Assembly: GCF_946479885.1 (NCBI RefSeq)
Contig: NZ_CAMLHM010000008.1
Location: 27,255 to 91,254, forward strand
Length of the DNA stretch: 64,000 nucleotides
Origin: an uncultured Devosia sp.
GTDB taxonomy: Bacteria; Pseudomonadota; Alphaproteobacteria; Rhizobiales; Devosiaceae
Reading direction: 5' to 3'
The translations under genes and the position numbers were made by a program. The notes below the pieces were generated by a model. The model was not told the origin of the DNA. It did no database searches and saw only the letters and a program-made list of their open reading frames with translations. This document shows, piece by piece, positions 50,052 through 59,822 of this stretch (its first letter is position 1; every line of letters begins with the position of its first letter).

Positions 50052-51494
50052 CTACCCCTTGATCGCCTCCGCTACCACTTCGTGGTCGGAGAAATGCGTC
50101 TTCGTCGTCCCGACGATCTGGTAATCCTCGTGGCCCTTGCCGGCAATCAGCAGGACGTCGCCGGCCTTTAGCCCGTTGACCCCTTCGATGATGGCGGCCT
50201 TGCGGTCGGCGATTTCCTTGGCGCCCTTGGCGGTCGCCAGGATTTCCCCGCGGATGGTCCTCGCGTCTTCGGTGCGCGGATTGTCGTCAGTCACGATGAC
50301 ATTGTCGGCAAGCTCGCTGGCGATTGCGCCCATTTGGGGGCGCTTGCCCTTGTCGCGATCACCGCCGCAGCCGAACACCACCGTCAGCTTGTTCGTGGCA
50401 TAGGGGCGCAGCGCATTGAGCGCGGTCTTGAGGGCATCGGGCGTGTGGGAATAGTCGACAAATACTGCCGCGCCATTGTGCTCGGCCACCAGCTCGAGCC
50501 GACCCTTGGCACCCACCAGCTCCGACAGGGCCGGGAAGGCCTGGGCCTTGTCGACGCCGCTCGACATCGCCAGGGCCGCCGCCACGATGGCGTTGGACAC
50601 CTGGAATTCGCCGGTCAGCGGCAGATGGAAACTGAGCTTTTCGCCGACATGGCGGACCTGGACGCGCTGGCCATAGCCCTCAGGCTTGATATCGAGCACT
50701 TCGATATAGGCGCCTTCGCGGCCCACGGTGAGCAGCGTCGCGCTGGCCCCCAGAGCCGCGAACATGAAGGGCTCGTATTCCGGGTCGTCGACATTGACCA
50801 CCGCGGCGCCGCCATCGACCAGCAGATCGGTGAACAGGCGCAGCTTGGCATTGCGATAGGCGTCCATGTCGGCGTGATAGTCGAGGTGGTCGCGGCTGAG
50901 ATTGGTGAAGGCCACGGCCTCGAAATGCATGCCGTCGAGCCGCCGCTGGTCCAGCCCATGGCTCGAGGCTTCCAGCGCCACATGATCGATGCCCTGCGCC
51001 TTGAGCGCCCGCATCGACTGGTGCAGCGTGCGAGAATCCGGCGTCGTCAGGCTGCCATCGATATGGCGGGTTGCCGTGTCGACGCCCAGTGTACCCACGC
51101 TGGCCCCGGGGATACCGGCATAGTGCCAGATCTGGCGCACGAAGGACGCGACCGACGTCTTGCCATTGGTGCCCGTCACCGCGACGGTGATTTCCGGCTG
51201 CGGCTCGAAAATGCGCGAGGCGGCGCGGGCATAGGAGGCACGCACATCCTTGACGATGATGACCGGCACGCCCGGATCGCCCACCGGCGCGGTGTCGCTG
51301 ATAATGGCCAGCGCGCCGCGCTTGACCGCATCGGCCACGAACTGGTTGCCATGCACATTGTGGCCCGGCAGGGCGAAGAAGATATCGCCCGGCTCGATGC
51401 GGCGGCTATCGGAATTGAGACCGAAAACCGCGCCCAGGCCCTTTTTGGGGCGGGCGCCTGAGCCTTCGAGCAGTTGTGTTACGCTGAGTGACAA
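50052..51494 (-). CDS. murE: UDP-MurNAc-L-Ala-D-Glu:meso-diaminopimelate ligase MurE
   Basis: MurE adds meso-DAP as third residue of the stem peptide. The 480-residue product starts at TTG (51494), 9 nt after AGAAGGA; no ATG is better placed. It shows LNSDSRRIEPGDIFFALPG, the P-loop AVTGTNGKTSVASFVRQIW near 108, the EASSHGLDQRRLDG segment, and DNPRTED near 405, whose DNPR motif marks meso-DAP rather than lysine specificity. It lies 24 nt after ftsI. Confidence 0.95.
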   Translation of the reverse strand: MSLSVTQLLEGSGARPKKGLGAVFGLNSDSRRIEPGDIFFALPGHNVHGNQFVADAVKRGALAIISDTAPVGDPGVPVIIVKDVRASYARAASRIFEPQPEITVAVTGTNGKTSVASFVRQIWHYAGIPGASVGTLGVDTATRHIDGSLTTPDSRTLHQSMRALKAQGIDHVALEASSHGLDQRRLDGMHFEAVAFTNLSRDHLDYHADMDAYRNAKLRLFTDLLVDGGAAVVNVDDPEYEPFMFAALGASATLLTVGREGAYIEVLDIKPEGYGQRVQVRHVGEKLSFHLPLTGEFQVSNAIVAAALAMSSGVDKAQAFPALSELVGAKGRLELVAEHNGAAVFVDYSHTPDALKTALNALRPYATNKLTVVFGCGGDRDKGKRPQMGAIASELADNVIVTDDNPRTEDARTIRGEILATAKGAKEIADRKAAIIEGVNGLKAGDVLLIAGKGHEDYQIVGTTKTHFSDHEVVAEAIKG

Positions 51495-51518
51495 AGCGAT
51501 GAATCCTTCTGGATCAAT

Positions 51519-53228
51519 CTATCTGAGGGCGGGAGGAACGAGATTCTGGTCCAGAATTTCGGAGAAATCTGGGGCAATGCCAAGCATGGGCGCGACGCGC
51601 TGGACAATGCGGCCGGTGACGGTGCCGGCATTCCAGCCAGCCGTGGTGCCCGACTGGGCGTTTTCGGCCTTGGGCTCATCGACCATGATGACCATGGCAT
51701 ATTGCGGATTGTCGAGCGGGAAGGCGGAACCGAAGAAGTTGGTCACCTTGCTCGATGAATAGCGGCCGTCGACAACCTTTTCGGCCGTGCCGGTCTTGCC
51801 GCCAACGCGGTAGCCCAGGGCTTCCTTGTTCATCTGCGAGCCCGAGCCTTCCAGCGCATTGAGCCGCATCAGGTAACGGATGGCCTCGCTGGTGGACGGC
51901 TGCAGGACGCGGCGATACAGCGCCTCCGCCTCGGCCATGTCACGCCGGTAGAGTGTTGGAGCTATGTAGTTGCCGCCGTTGACGAATGCCGCATAGGCCG
52001 CAACCATGTGCAGCGGCGACACCGAAAGTCCGTGCCCGAAAGACGCAGTGGCCGCGCCCACTTCGGAGAATTCCTTGGGTACTGTCGGCAGCCGCATCTC
52101 GGGCAGCTCGAATGGCACGCGCGCATCAAAACCCATGGTGGTGAGGAAGGCGCGGTAGGCATCCTTGCCCATGGCCTGCATGACGCGGATCGTGCCGATA
52201 TTGGAGGAGTATTTGTACACCTCCGGCAGGCTCAGGATGCGGTGCTTGCCGTGGAAGTCGTCGATGGTGAAGCGACCGAAGCGCACGCCGAAGCGCGCAT
52301 CGAACTGGTCGGTGATCGACACCGCGCCACTATCGAGCGCGCCGGCCATCGTCACCGTCTTGAAGATCGAGCCCGGTTCGAAAATGCCCGCGGTGACGCG
52401 ATTGAAACTGTCCTTGACCAGCGCCGAGGCCGGATCGTTCGGATCGAAATCCGGGACCGACGCAAGGGCGATGATCTCCCCGGTATGGATATCCATCATC
52501 ACGCCGGCGGCGGCGATGGCCTGGTAGCGCGTCATCGCATCGACCAGTTGCTCGTGCATCACGTGCTGCACGCGCATATCGACCGACAGCTCCACCGGCG
52601 CCAGCGCATTGCCGCGCGCCAGGCCAAGCTCCTGCAGCAGCGCCACGTCCTCGCCATCCATGTGGCGTTCGATGCCGGCAATGCCCTGGTTGTCGATATT
52701 GGTCGAGCCCAGGATGTGGCTGGCTTCGTTCATGCCGGGATAGAAGCGCTTGGACTCCGTGATGAAGTCGATGCCGGGAATGCCCAGCCGCATCACCTTT
52801 TCCTGGATCGCCGGGGAGAGTTCGCGCTGCACCCAGACAAAGCCCTTGTCGCCGCTGAGCCGCGTGCGCAGCCAGGCCTCGTCGAGATCGGGCAGCACGG
52901 TGCGCAGCTTGCGCACAGCCTCTTCCACATCGATGATGCGGCGCGGTTCGGCAAACAGCGAGGGCACGCGGATATCGACGGCCATTTCGAGCCCGTTGCG
53001 ATCCAGGATCGGCGGCCGCGTGGCCGTGATCACGTCGCGGGCCTGGCCCTCGATGGTGGAATCGGGAACCACCATGCCCAGTTGCACCAACCGCCCGCCC
53101 ACCAGGCCAAAGCCCAGCACCAGCGCCAGCACCATCCAGCGGATGCGCGCCTGGGTGAGGTTGCCGCGCTGCTTGCGCGCGCCATCCAGCGAAATGGTGG
53201 GGCCGAAATCCTCTGAGGTGATGGCCAT
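51519..53228 (-). CDS. ftsI: Peptidoglycan transpeptidase FtsI (PBP3)
   Basis: FtsI is the septal transpeptidase. The 569-residue protein has one membrane segment at about 31-50, a PBP dimerisation domain (ITATRPPILDRNGLEMAVD onwards) and a transpeptidase domain. The catalytic Ser287 is in EPGSIFK (SxxK), SSN is at 341-343 in YKYSSNIG, and KTG lies in RVGGKTGTAEK near 490. It overlaps ftsL by 1 nt. With FtsW it makes septal peptidoglycan. Confidence 0.96.
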   Translation of the reverse strand: MAITSEDFGPTISLDGARKQRGNLTQARIRWMVLALVLGFGLVGGRLVQLGMVVPDSTIEGQARDVITATRPPILDRNGLEMAVDIRVPSLFAEPRRIIDVEEAVRKLRTVLPDLDEAWLRTRLSGDKGFVWVQRELSPAIQEKVMRLGIPGIDFITESKRFYPGMNEASHILGSTNIDNQGIAGIERHMDGEDVALLQELGLARGNALAPVELSVDMRVQHVMHEQLVDAMTRYQAIAAAGVMMDIHTGEIIALASVPDFDPNDPASALVKDSFNRVTAGIFEPGSIFKTVTMAGALDSGAVSITDQFDARFGVRFGRFTIDDFHGKHRILSLPEVYKYSSNIGTIRVMQAMGKDAYRAFLTTMGFDARVPFELPEMRLPTVPKEFSEVGAATASFGHGLSVSPLHMVAAYAAFVNGGNYIAPTLYRRDMAEAEALYRRVLQPSTSEAIRYLMRLNALEGSGSQMNKEALGYRVGGKTGTAEKVVDGRYSSSKVTNFFGSAFPLDNPQYAMVIMVDEPKAENAQSGTTAGWNAGTVTGRIVQRVAPMLGIAPDFSEILDQNLVPPALR

Positions 53229-53611
53229 TACTCGATGCCCTCCAGTTCGAGGATCGCGTCGATGGGGTCGATACCGGCTTCCAGCGACTCGAACAGGGAG
53301 TCCATGGCCGACGAATTGGGCTTGGCCGGACGCATCGGCAGGTCGGCGAAGGCGCCAAACTGCTCCTGCTTGACCGGCGCAATGGCCAGCGCCAGTTCAT
53401 GCCGGCGCACGATGGGCTCGATATGGCCGGGCTGGTTCAGCACCGCCTCGTCGGCCTTGAGCAGCGACAGCTGGCCTTCCTGGCTGTCGATTTCGGCGAT
53501 GAGCGCGGTGCGCTCCCCGGCCGTGTTCTCGATGGAGAACTTGAGCGCATAGACGCCCGACAGCATCAGCACGCTGGTGAAAATCAGCAGGATATTGAGG
53601 TTGCGGATCAT
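53228..53611 (-). CDS. ftsL: Cell division protein FtsL
   Basis: A 127-residue bitopic protein with one N-terminal membrane segment ([20 protein letters not shown], residues 4-23) and a periplasmic coiled coil ([24 protein letters not shown]). The position between rsmH and ftsI, with 4-nt and 1-nt overlaps, and the size identify it as FtsL, which bridges FtsQ/FtsB and FtsWI. Sequence conservation is low, as usual for the family. The C-terminal tail of about 40 residues is acidic. Confidence 0.88.
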   Translation of the reverse strand: MIRNLNILLIFTSVLMLSGVYALKFSIENTAGERTALIAEIDSQEGQLSLLKADEAVLNQPGHIEPIVRRHELALAIAPVKQEQFGAFADLPMRPAKPNSSAMDSLFESLEAGIDPIDAILELEGIE

Positions 53612-54609
53612 GCTGCGCCCCGCACCTGGGGAACGCCAAGGCCCTCGAAACGCACCGGCCGCGCCGCGGCATCGGAACGCGTCGCCGCGCGCAGGATGGA
53701 CGAACGGGCCCGCGGATTGCGGCCCAGCTCAGCCTCGCCCGGCTTGACTGCCTTGGCCACGTCAACCCAGCGCCTTGCCTCGGTCATCACCTGCGGCAGA
53801 TGCCGTGATTGCGCCGGCCCGCCCTTGTCGGGGTCGAAGAACCGTTTGACGATGCGGTCTTCCAGCGAATGGAACGTCACAACCGCCAGCCGCCCGCCCT
53901 CGGCCAGCAACCGCTCGGCGGCAAACAGCGCCTCGACCAGTTGGTCGAACTCGCCATTGACGGCAATGCGCAGCGCCTGGAACGAGCGCGTCGCCGGATG
54001 CGGATCGCCCGGCTTGCGGCCGATGGCCTTTTCGATGATGCGCGCCAGCTCCAGCGTGGTGGTGATCGGCGCGGTCTCGCGAGCCGCCACGATGAACTGG
54101 GCAATGCGGCGCGATTTGCGCTCCTCGCCAAAGGCATAGAGCAGGTTGGCCAGCGGCTCGGCATCGAGCCCGTTGACCAGGTCCGCCGCGCTTTCGCCCT
54201 CCCCGCTCATGCGCATGTCGAGCGGCCCCTCGCGCATGAAGGAAAAACCGCGCTCGGCCTGGTCGAGCTGCATCGAGCTGACGCCGATATCGAGCACCAC
54301 ACCATCGATCGGGCCATGCTCGGCGGCCAGGGTATCAAGTTCGGAAAACGTGCCCGGCACGAAGATGAGACGCCCTTCGAATTCGGCCATCAGGGCATCG
54401 GCGAAGGGCTTTACGCTGGGGTCGCGATCAATGGCGATGACAATGGCGCCGGCCTCGAGCAGCGCCCGCGAATAGCCGCCCGCGCCGAACGTGCCGTCCA
54501 CCACGCGCTTGCCCGATAGCGGCGACAAAGCCGCCAGCACCTCGTCCAGCAGAACGGGAACGTGCGGGCCAGCATTGGGACTGGTTTCGGGCACGGAACG
54601 CTTGCCCAT
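53608..54609 (-). CDS. rsmH: 16S rRNA m4C1402 methyltransferase RsmH (MraW)
   Basis: RsmH N4-methylates C1402 of 16S rRNA and classically opens the division cluster. The ATG at 54609 ([10 protein letters not shown]) gives 333 residues; a GTG three codons earlier is possible. [30 protein letters not shown] (SAM motif I), [26 protein letters not shown] and [15 protein letters not shown] are all diagnostic. It overlaps ftsL by 4 nt. No mraZ is found upstream; the next gene is an XRE regulator. Confidence 0.95.
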   Translation of the reverse strand: MGKRSVPETSPNAGPHVPVLLDEVLAALSPLSGKRVVDGTFGAGGYSRALLEAGAIVIAIDRDPSVKPFADALMAEFEGRLIFVPGTFSELDTLAAEHGPIDGVVLDIGVSSMQLDQAERGFSFMREGPLDMRMSGEGESAADLVNGLDAEPLANLLYAFGEERKSRRIAQFIVAARETAPITTTLELARIIEKAIGRKPGDPHPATRSFQALRIAVNGEFDQLVEALFAAERLLAEGGRLAVVTFHSLEDRIVKRFFDPDKGGPAQSRHLPQVMTEARRWVDVAKAVKPGEAELGRNPRARSSILRAATRSDAAARPVRFEGLGVPQVRGAA

Positions 54610-54716
54610 AAAGGCCACTACTCCACTCCCGGCCAAAAAGCCGGTTCGTAAACTCCCCGCCAGTTTGCGTCACGACGCTTAAGATTCTGTTTCCCATTCG
54701 CACTTTGGTAGGGATT

Positions 54717-54947
54717 TCAGCCCTGGTCCGCCGCCTGCCAGCTGAACACTTCGGTGATCGGCACGCTGAACGCCGCCGCGATGCGGAAGGCGACCTCCAG
54801 CGAGGGCGAGTAGCGCCCCTGCTCGATGGCGACGATGGTCTGCCGCGTCACCCCGACCTTCTCGGCCAGCGCCGCCTGGGTCATTTCACCGGCATTGAAA
54901 CGCAGTACCCTTATGGTGTTGCTGATGCCCGACTGTCCCTTGCCCAT
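54717..54947 (-). CDS. XRE-family helix-turn-helix regulator
   Basis: A 76-residue single-domain regulator (start [15 protein letters not shown] at 54947). The HTH is in [29 protein letters not shown], close to the YozG/SinR-like short XRE type, followed by [19 protein letters not shown]. It follows a four-helix membrane protein by 4 nt. Such pairs of a small XRE regulator and a membrane protein are common, but the regulated target is unknown. It is immediately upstream of rsmH on the same strand, 107 nt away. Confidence 0.82.
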   Translation of the reverse strand: MGKGQSGISNTIRVLRFNAGEMTQAALAEKVGVTRQTIVAIEQGRYSPSLEVAFRIAAAFSVPITEVFSWQAADQG

Positions 54948-54951
54948 GGCC

Positions 54952-55380
54952 TCAGCCGACCCGGTAGTAATAGAGCTGCGAGACCGCATCGACGGCCCCG
55001 GCCAGCATCAGCCCGCCATAGAGCACATAGACGCCGGTCGCGGCCTCATGGCCCAGCGCCCAGACGATCAGCGCGGCAAGGCCGCCAAGCGAAGCCACCA
55101 GATAGCCATTGCGCATCGCCTTGGCCCCGACGAAACGGTCCCGCTCGTCGGCCGCCTCATCCTTGAACTCCCGCCCCTGCGCAATGCTGATCAGGATGGT
55201 GAAGACGATGATCGCCACGATGTTGAAGATGATGGAGGCCAGGATCGCCCAGCATAGGCGCGCCGCAACGGCCGAGAGCGTCATGTCCGGCGCAGCAAGC
55301 CCATCCCGCAGCACCCAGGCGGAAATCACCACGGCACCGAGCAGCATCACCGCTGCGTTCATTTCCTTGAAGGTCATCAT
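54952..55380 (-). CDS. Small polytopic membrane protein
   Basis: A 142-residue protein with about four membrane segments: [58 protein letters not shown] and [19 protein letters not shown]. Between helices 2 and 3 is a charged loop with [18 protein letters not shown], a pattern seen in DUF2178-like proteins paired with XRE regulators. The start is either of two adjacent ATGs (55380, 55377) after GGGAG. Function unknown. Confidence 0.72.
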   Translation of the reverse strand: MMTFKEMNAAVMLLGAVVISAWVLRDGLAAPDMTLSAVAARLCWAILASIIFNIVAIIVFTILISIAQGREFKDEAADERDRFVGAKAMRNGYLVASLGGLAALIVWALGHEAATGVYVLYGGLMLAGAVDAVSQLYYYRVG

Positions 55381-55560
55381 CGTCTCCCGCGGCCTTTCGC
55401 ACTGCGGGGATTGGTATGGCAAAACTGACTCCGTGTCAAATATTTCATACATCAAGTCGCGAATATACGACTTCTTGCCGTTCAAAGCCCTTTCTGGACG
55501 ATGGTTTGCCGGGAGCCCGAGGGCGCACTGGGGATCTGCCGCCGCCCCCCCAAAAATCAA

Positions 55561-56017
<457 letters not shown>

Positions 56018-56140
56018 AGCGTGATGTAGGGGGCGATGGTCGCCGCCGTCAAGCCTGCCCGCCGCCATGGCAAATCCGGCAAAGACGCAGGCACGCATCG
56101 TGTGGAACAACATCACCGCCAACCGAAACGGGGACCGGAC

Positions 56141-56980
56141 ATGCATGGCAAGCTCGACAGGGCGCTGGAACTGATGCGACGCGGGCTGGGCGAAGAACCG
56201 CCGACCATGCAGTCGATCGCCGAGGCCATCGGCATGTCGCCCTTCTATTTTTCGCGCCTGTTCACCGCCACCCACGGCATGGGGCCGCTCGCCTATCTGC
56301 GTCGCCTGCGGCTCGAGCAGGCGGCGGCGGATCTGCTGGCCAATCCCGGCAAGGCTATCGTCGAGGTCGCCTTGGACGCCGGCTTTGAGTCCCAGCAGAC
56401 CTTCACCCGCGCCTTCCGCCAGGCCTATGGCCAACCGCCAGGCCGCTTCCGCAAGCAACCCACATCACAGGAGAAAGACATGACCGCCTCCAACCTGCCC
56501 GCCGTATCGCTGGAGTCACACATCGCCCGGCTCCCGGCCCGCCGGCTCGCTGGCATCGCCGTCACCATCGATGCCAGCGGCAAGGCCAACCCCGGTCAGG
56601 CCTGGGCGGGGCTTGAGGGCCACTTGCCGGTGTCGGGCCAGATACCGGGTACCAGCTATGGCGTCTGCTTCCCCGAGACCGCGTCGGGAACGCACCGCTA
56701 CATGGCCGCCGTCGAGCTTGCCGCCGACGCACCGGCCCCGCATGGGCTGGAACTGATCGATGTTGCCGCGCGCGATTATCTGGTGGCCCGCCAGTTCATG
56801 CCGGCCGCCGGGTTTGGCGATCATCTCAAGGCGGGCCTTGAGCAGCTCTGGTCCGAGGTGCTGCCGGCCAGCGGGCGCACCGCCGCGCCAGAACCGGATT
56901 TCGAGGTCTATACCGATGATCTCGTGGCCTTCCAGACCGAGGGCTGGCTGACGCATCTGGTGCCGCTCGAAGCGGCGTAA
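56141..56980 (+). CDS. AraC-family regulator with GyrI-like effector domain
   Basis: The ATG at 56141, 7 nt after GGGGA, gives 279 residues; the upstream frame overlaps no domain. The N-terminal AraC DNA-binding domain has two HTHs (MQSIAEAIGMSPFYFSRLFTA and IVEVALDAGFESQQTFTRAFRQ, then YGQPPGRFR). A linker leads to a GyrI-like/AraC_E_bind small-molecule domain starting RLPARRLAGIAVTI. This Rob/SoxS-like architecture binds hydrophobic ligands and often controls efflux genes; the ligand and targets here are unknown. It runs away from rnpB. Confidence 0.87.
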   Translation: MHGKLDRALELMRRGLGEEPPTMQSIAEAIGMSPFYFSRLFTATHGMGPLAYLRRLRLEQAAADLLANPGKAIVEVALDAGFESQQTFTRAFRQAYGQPPGRFRKQPTSQEKDMTASNLPAVSLESHIARLPARRLAGIAVTIDASGKANPGQAWAGLEGHLPVSGQIPGTSYGVCFPETASGTHRYMAAVELAADAPAPHGLELIDVAARDYLVARQFMPAAGFGDHLKAGLEQLWSEVLPASGRTAAPEPDFEVYTDDLVAFQTEGWLTHLVPLEAA

Positions 56981-56988
56981 CCTGCCCG

Positions 56989-57741
56989 CTAGGCGCTGGC
57001 CGGGTCCGCGGTCAGCAGCGGCGTCTGCCTGGGCTTGGTCAGTGCCTGATAGGCCAGGTTGATCGACTTCATCCTGGCGGTCGCCACATCGATCAGGTCC
57101 TCGGGCACGCCCTTGGCGATCAGCCGGTCGGGATGGTGCTCGGCCACAAGCGACCGATAGACGCGGCGGATCTCATCGGCCGGGGCATTGTGCGCCAGGC
57201 CGAGCACCGCATAGGGATCGACCCCGGCTTCCAGTTGCACATGCTGGCTCGCCATCTGCTCGAAGCGCGCATCGTCGAAGCCGAAAATGTCGCTCACCGA
57301 CTTGAGATATTCGAGCTCGGCCTCGTGCACCAGGCCATCGGCGGTGGCGATGAAGAACAGACTATCGAGCACATGCTCGAGCGTGTCGGGGCTATCGGCG
57401 AAAAAGCGCGTGACCTTGCGCGCATAGGCGTCAAAGCCGGCCACATCCTGCTTGGCCAGGTTGAAGACCCGCGCCACCTGCTCCTCATGCCCGGCGGCGA
57501 TTTCCACCGTGGCGCGAAACGCCCGCTCTTCGGATGCCGTCACGGCCCCATCGGCCACGGCCATCTTGGCCGCCAGCGCGATCAGCGCCAGGGTGAAGGC
57601 GGCATCGCGCCCGCCCGGCAGCCAGGTGTCGGGGTCGAGCGCATTGACCAGCGATCCCGCCAGGCCCGTGCGCTGGCTGAACGAGCCGACGAAGTCGCCT
57701 AGCCTCTGCCACATGTCGATCTTCTCTTCGGGCTCGCGCAT
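56989..57741 (-). CDS. TerB-DnaJ (DjlA-like) co-chaperone
   Basis: A 250-residue protein with a TerB-type helical domain (residues 45-160: AAFTLALIALAAKMAVADGAV, later FIATADGLVHEAELEYL) and a C-terminal J domain (DPYAVLGLAHNAPADEIRRVY with the HPD motif in EHHPDR). The order matches DjlA, but the N-terminal membrane segment of enterobacterial DjlA is not evident, so this may be cytosolic. DnaK is the expected partner. It is convergent with the AraC gene, 8 nt apart. Confidence 0.87.
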   Translation of the reverse strand: MREPEEKIDMWQRLGDFVGSFSQRTGLAGSLVNALDPDTWLPGGRDAAFTLALIALAAKMAVADGAVTASEERAFRATVEIAAGHEEQVARVFNLAKQDVAGFDAYARKVTRFFADSPDTLEHVLDSLFFIATADGLVHEAELEYLKSVSDIFGFDDARFEQMASQHVQLEAGVDPYAVLGLAHNAPADEIRRVYRSLVAEHHPDRLIAKGVPEDLIDVATARMKSINLAYQALTKPRQTPLLTADPASA

Positions 57742-57861
57742 GCAAATGCTACCGGCTGCGCCTCTTGAGGGAATCGAGCAGGCGCCCTGCCCGATCAGGA
57801 CGCGAACAATAACGATTGCAGGAGGCGGGGTCTACCGCCAGCGGCGCATGGCCGCCTTCCC

Positions 57862-58698
57862 TCAATCGCCGAAGAAGAAGAAAGGTTCGGCCTCGCGCGC
57901 GATGATCCGGTCGCGGCGCGGACGGTTGGGCCCCTGGTCGAGGAAGAAGCCATCCGGGTCGACCTGGGCATTGCCGCCCTGACGCTGGGCAAGGAAATCG
58001 GCCAGTGGTCCGGTCTCCCAATCCTGCAGATCGGCGGCGGTGACATTGGCAGGCGGTCGCACGGCGCCGGTCGGCTGCGCCGGCGTCAGGCCGGGCGGGA
58101 TCACCACCGGATCACGCACCAGGGCAACCGCGACAGGCTGTGGTCGCATCGAGAGCGGCATCGGCGTCGGGGCCACCTTCTGCGGGGCGATCGAGGCAAC
58201 CTCGATCGGATCGACCGCGGGCGGCGGCGTGGTGGGCGCAGCGGGTGTGGTGATCACCGGACGCGTCGGCGCTGTCGCCGCCACCTGTGCGGGCGCGGCG
58301 GGCGCATTCTCATCTTTTATGTAACTGGGCAGCTGCCGGCCCGACTGCAGAAATGCGTCGACGGCATCGGCCGTCTGCGCCGCGGGCGTTACGGCAGGCT
58401 TCGCCGGCGTGGCCACCGGCTTGGCGGGCGCGACAGCGGCAACCTGCGCAGCCACTGGCTTTGCCGGAACAACTGCAGCGACCTCAGCGGCCGCCGGCTT
58501 TGCCACCGGGGCGGCAGGGCGCTGGCTGAGCGGCGCGGGAATGGGGGCCACCGGGCGGACCATGGCGATCTGCGCCGGGGCCGGCGTGGCCGGATTACCC
58601 ATGAACTGCGCCGACAGCAGGTCTGCGGTCGGTACGCCAACAACGAGAAGAACCCCGGCCCAGGCCAGGCCATTGGTGATGCGACGGTCGATGTTCAT
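57862..58698 (-). CDS. Ala/Pro-rich membrane-anchored protein, unknown
   Basis: The ATG at 58698 gives 278 residues. After a basic start (MNIDRRITNG) there is one hydrophobic segment (LAWAGVLLVVGVPTADLLSA), a signal anchor or signal peptide. Then come about 170 residues of low-complexity Ala/Pro/Val repeats (AEVAAVVPAKPVAAQVAAV and similar), and a short conserved-looking C-terminus (DLQDWETGPLADFLAQRQGG ... REAEPFFFFGD). Probably periplasmic with a spacer that could cross peptidoglycan. No family recognised. Confidence 0.6.
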   Translation of the reverse strand: MNIDRRITNGLAWAGVLLVVGVPTADLLSAQFMGNPATPAPAQIAMVRPVAPIPAPLSQRPAAPVAKPAAAEVAAVVPAKPVAAQVAAVAPAKPVATPAKPAVTPAAQTADAVDAFLQSGRQLPSYIKDENAPAAPAQVAATAPTRPVITTPAAPTTPPPAVDPIEVASIAPQKVAPTPMPLSMRPQPVAVALVRDPVVIPPGLTPAQPTGAVRPPANVTAADLQDWETGPLADFLAQRQGGNAQVDPDGFFLDQGPNRPRRDRIIAREAEPFFFFGD

Positions 58699-58910
58699 GG
58701 TTCCTGCGTCCCGATTTGCTCCACCCGCGATAGGCGAAAGAGCCGGATTTTCGTGGCCATTTTGTGAAAATGGCGCACCTTCTCCAGCAATGCCGGCCGC
58801 CAGCTGAACGGAAGCTGAATGACGCTTTCTCAGTTTCCCGCAGCGCCGACCGCGTGCTGATGGCACCAGATCATGGTGAATGCAAGGTTAACATCGGGCA
58901 CAGTCCGCGC

Positions 58911-59810
58911 TCATTGCTCGGGACGGCGCCCCAGGATGCGGGCCAGCGCCAGCGCCAGCGGCGAGCGGTTATGGGTGTAGATGTGGAACTCGGTCACGCC
59001 CTCGTCCAGCAATTCGGTCACCTGCTCGGCGGCCACAGCCGAGGCCACCAGCGCGTGCGTTTCGGGCTCTTCGTCGAGGCCGTCGAACCGCTCGGCCAGC
59101 CAGGCCGGGATGGAGGTGCCGCATCGCGAGGCGAAGCTGGCGATTTGCTTAAAGCTGTGGATCGGCTGGATGCCCGGCACGATCGCCGCGGTGATGCCCG
59201 CGGCGCGAGCGCGCTCGACATAGCGCAGGTAATCCGCGTTCGAGAAGAACATCTGGGTGATGGCGCGGTCGGCGCCGGCATCGATCTTGCGCTTAAGATT
59301 GTCGATCTCGGTCTGCCAATCCGCGCTTTGCGGGTGCTTTTCGGGATAGGCCGCGACGGAAATGTCGAAGTCCCCGATCCGTCGCAGGCCGCCCACCAGG
59401 TCAGCGGCGTTCTGATAGCCCTGCGGATGCGGCGTGAAGGGCTGGCCAACGCCCTCCGGCGGATCGCCGCGCAACGCCACGATGCGGCTGATCCCCGCAT
59501 CGCGATAGCCGCGCACCACGGCATCGACCTCGTCCCGCGTCGCGCCGACGCAGGTCAGGTGCGCCGCGGCATCCACGCCGGTATCCGACTTTATGCGGCT
59601 GACCATGCGCAGCGTCCGCTCACGGGTCGAGCCGCCGGCGCCATAGGTCACCGAGACGAAGCGCGGCTTGAGCGGCGCCAGCTTGTGCACCGTGTCCCAG
59701 AACTTTTCCTCCATGACGTCGGTCTTGGGTGGGAAGAATTCGAAGGAAATCTGCAAATCGGGACGATGTTGCGCAGTCTGCCGGCTGGCGCGGAGATTGT
59801 CGTCGAGCAT
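58911..59810 (-). CDS. metF: Methylenetetrahydrofolate reductase MetF
   Basis: MetF reduces 5,10-methylene-THF to 5-methyl-THF for methionine synthase. The 299-residue TIM-barrel flavoprotein has SFEFFPPKTDVMEE with the catalytic Glu (residue about 24), FVSVTYGAGGSTRERT, HLTCVGATRDEV, IVALRGDPP, VAAYPEKHPQS and QMFFSNADYLRYV, the standard motif set. It starts 12 nt after the ArsR-methyltransferase gene, so both are probably read from the promoter with the palindrome at 60787. Confidence 0.96.
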   Translation of the reverse strand: MLDDNLRASRQTAQHRPDLQISFEFFPPKTDVMEEKFWDTVHKLAPLKPRFVSVTYGAGGSTRERTLRMVSRIKSDTGVDAAAHLTCVGATRDEVDAVVRGYRDAGISRIVALRGDPPEGVGQPFTPHPQGYQNAADLVGGLRRIGDFDISVAAYPEKHPQSADWQTEIDNLKRKIDAGADRAITQMFFSNADYLRYVERARAAGITAAIVPGIQPIHSFKQIASFASRCGTSIPAWLAERFDGLDEEPETHALVASAVAAEQVTELLDEGVTEFHIYTHNRSPLALALARILGRRPEQ

Positions 59811-59822
59811 AGGTCTATCCGT

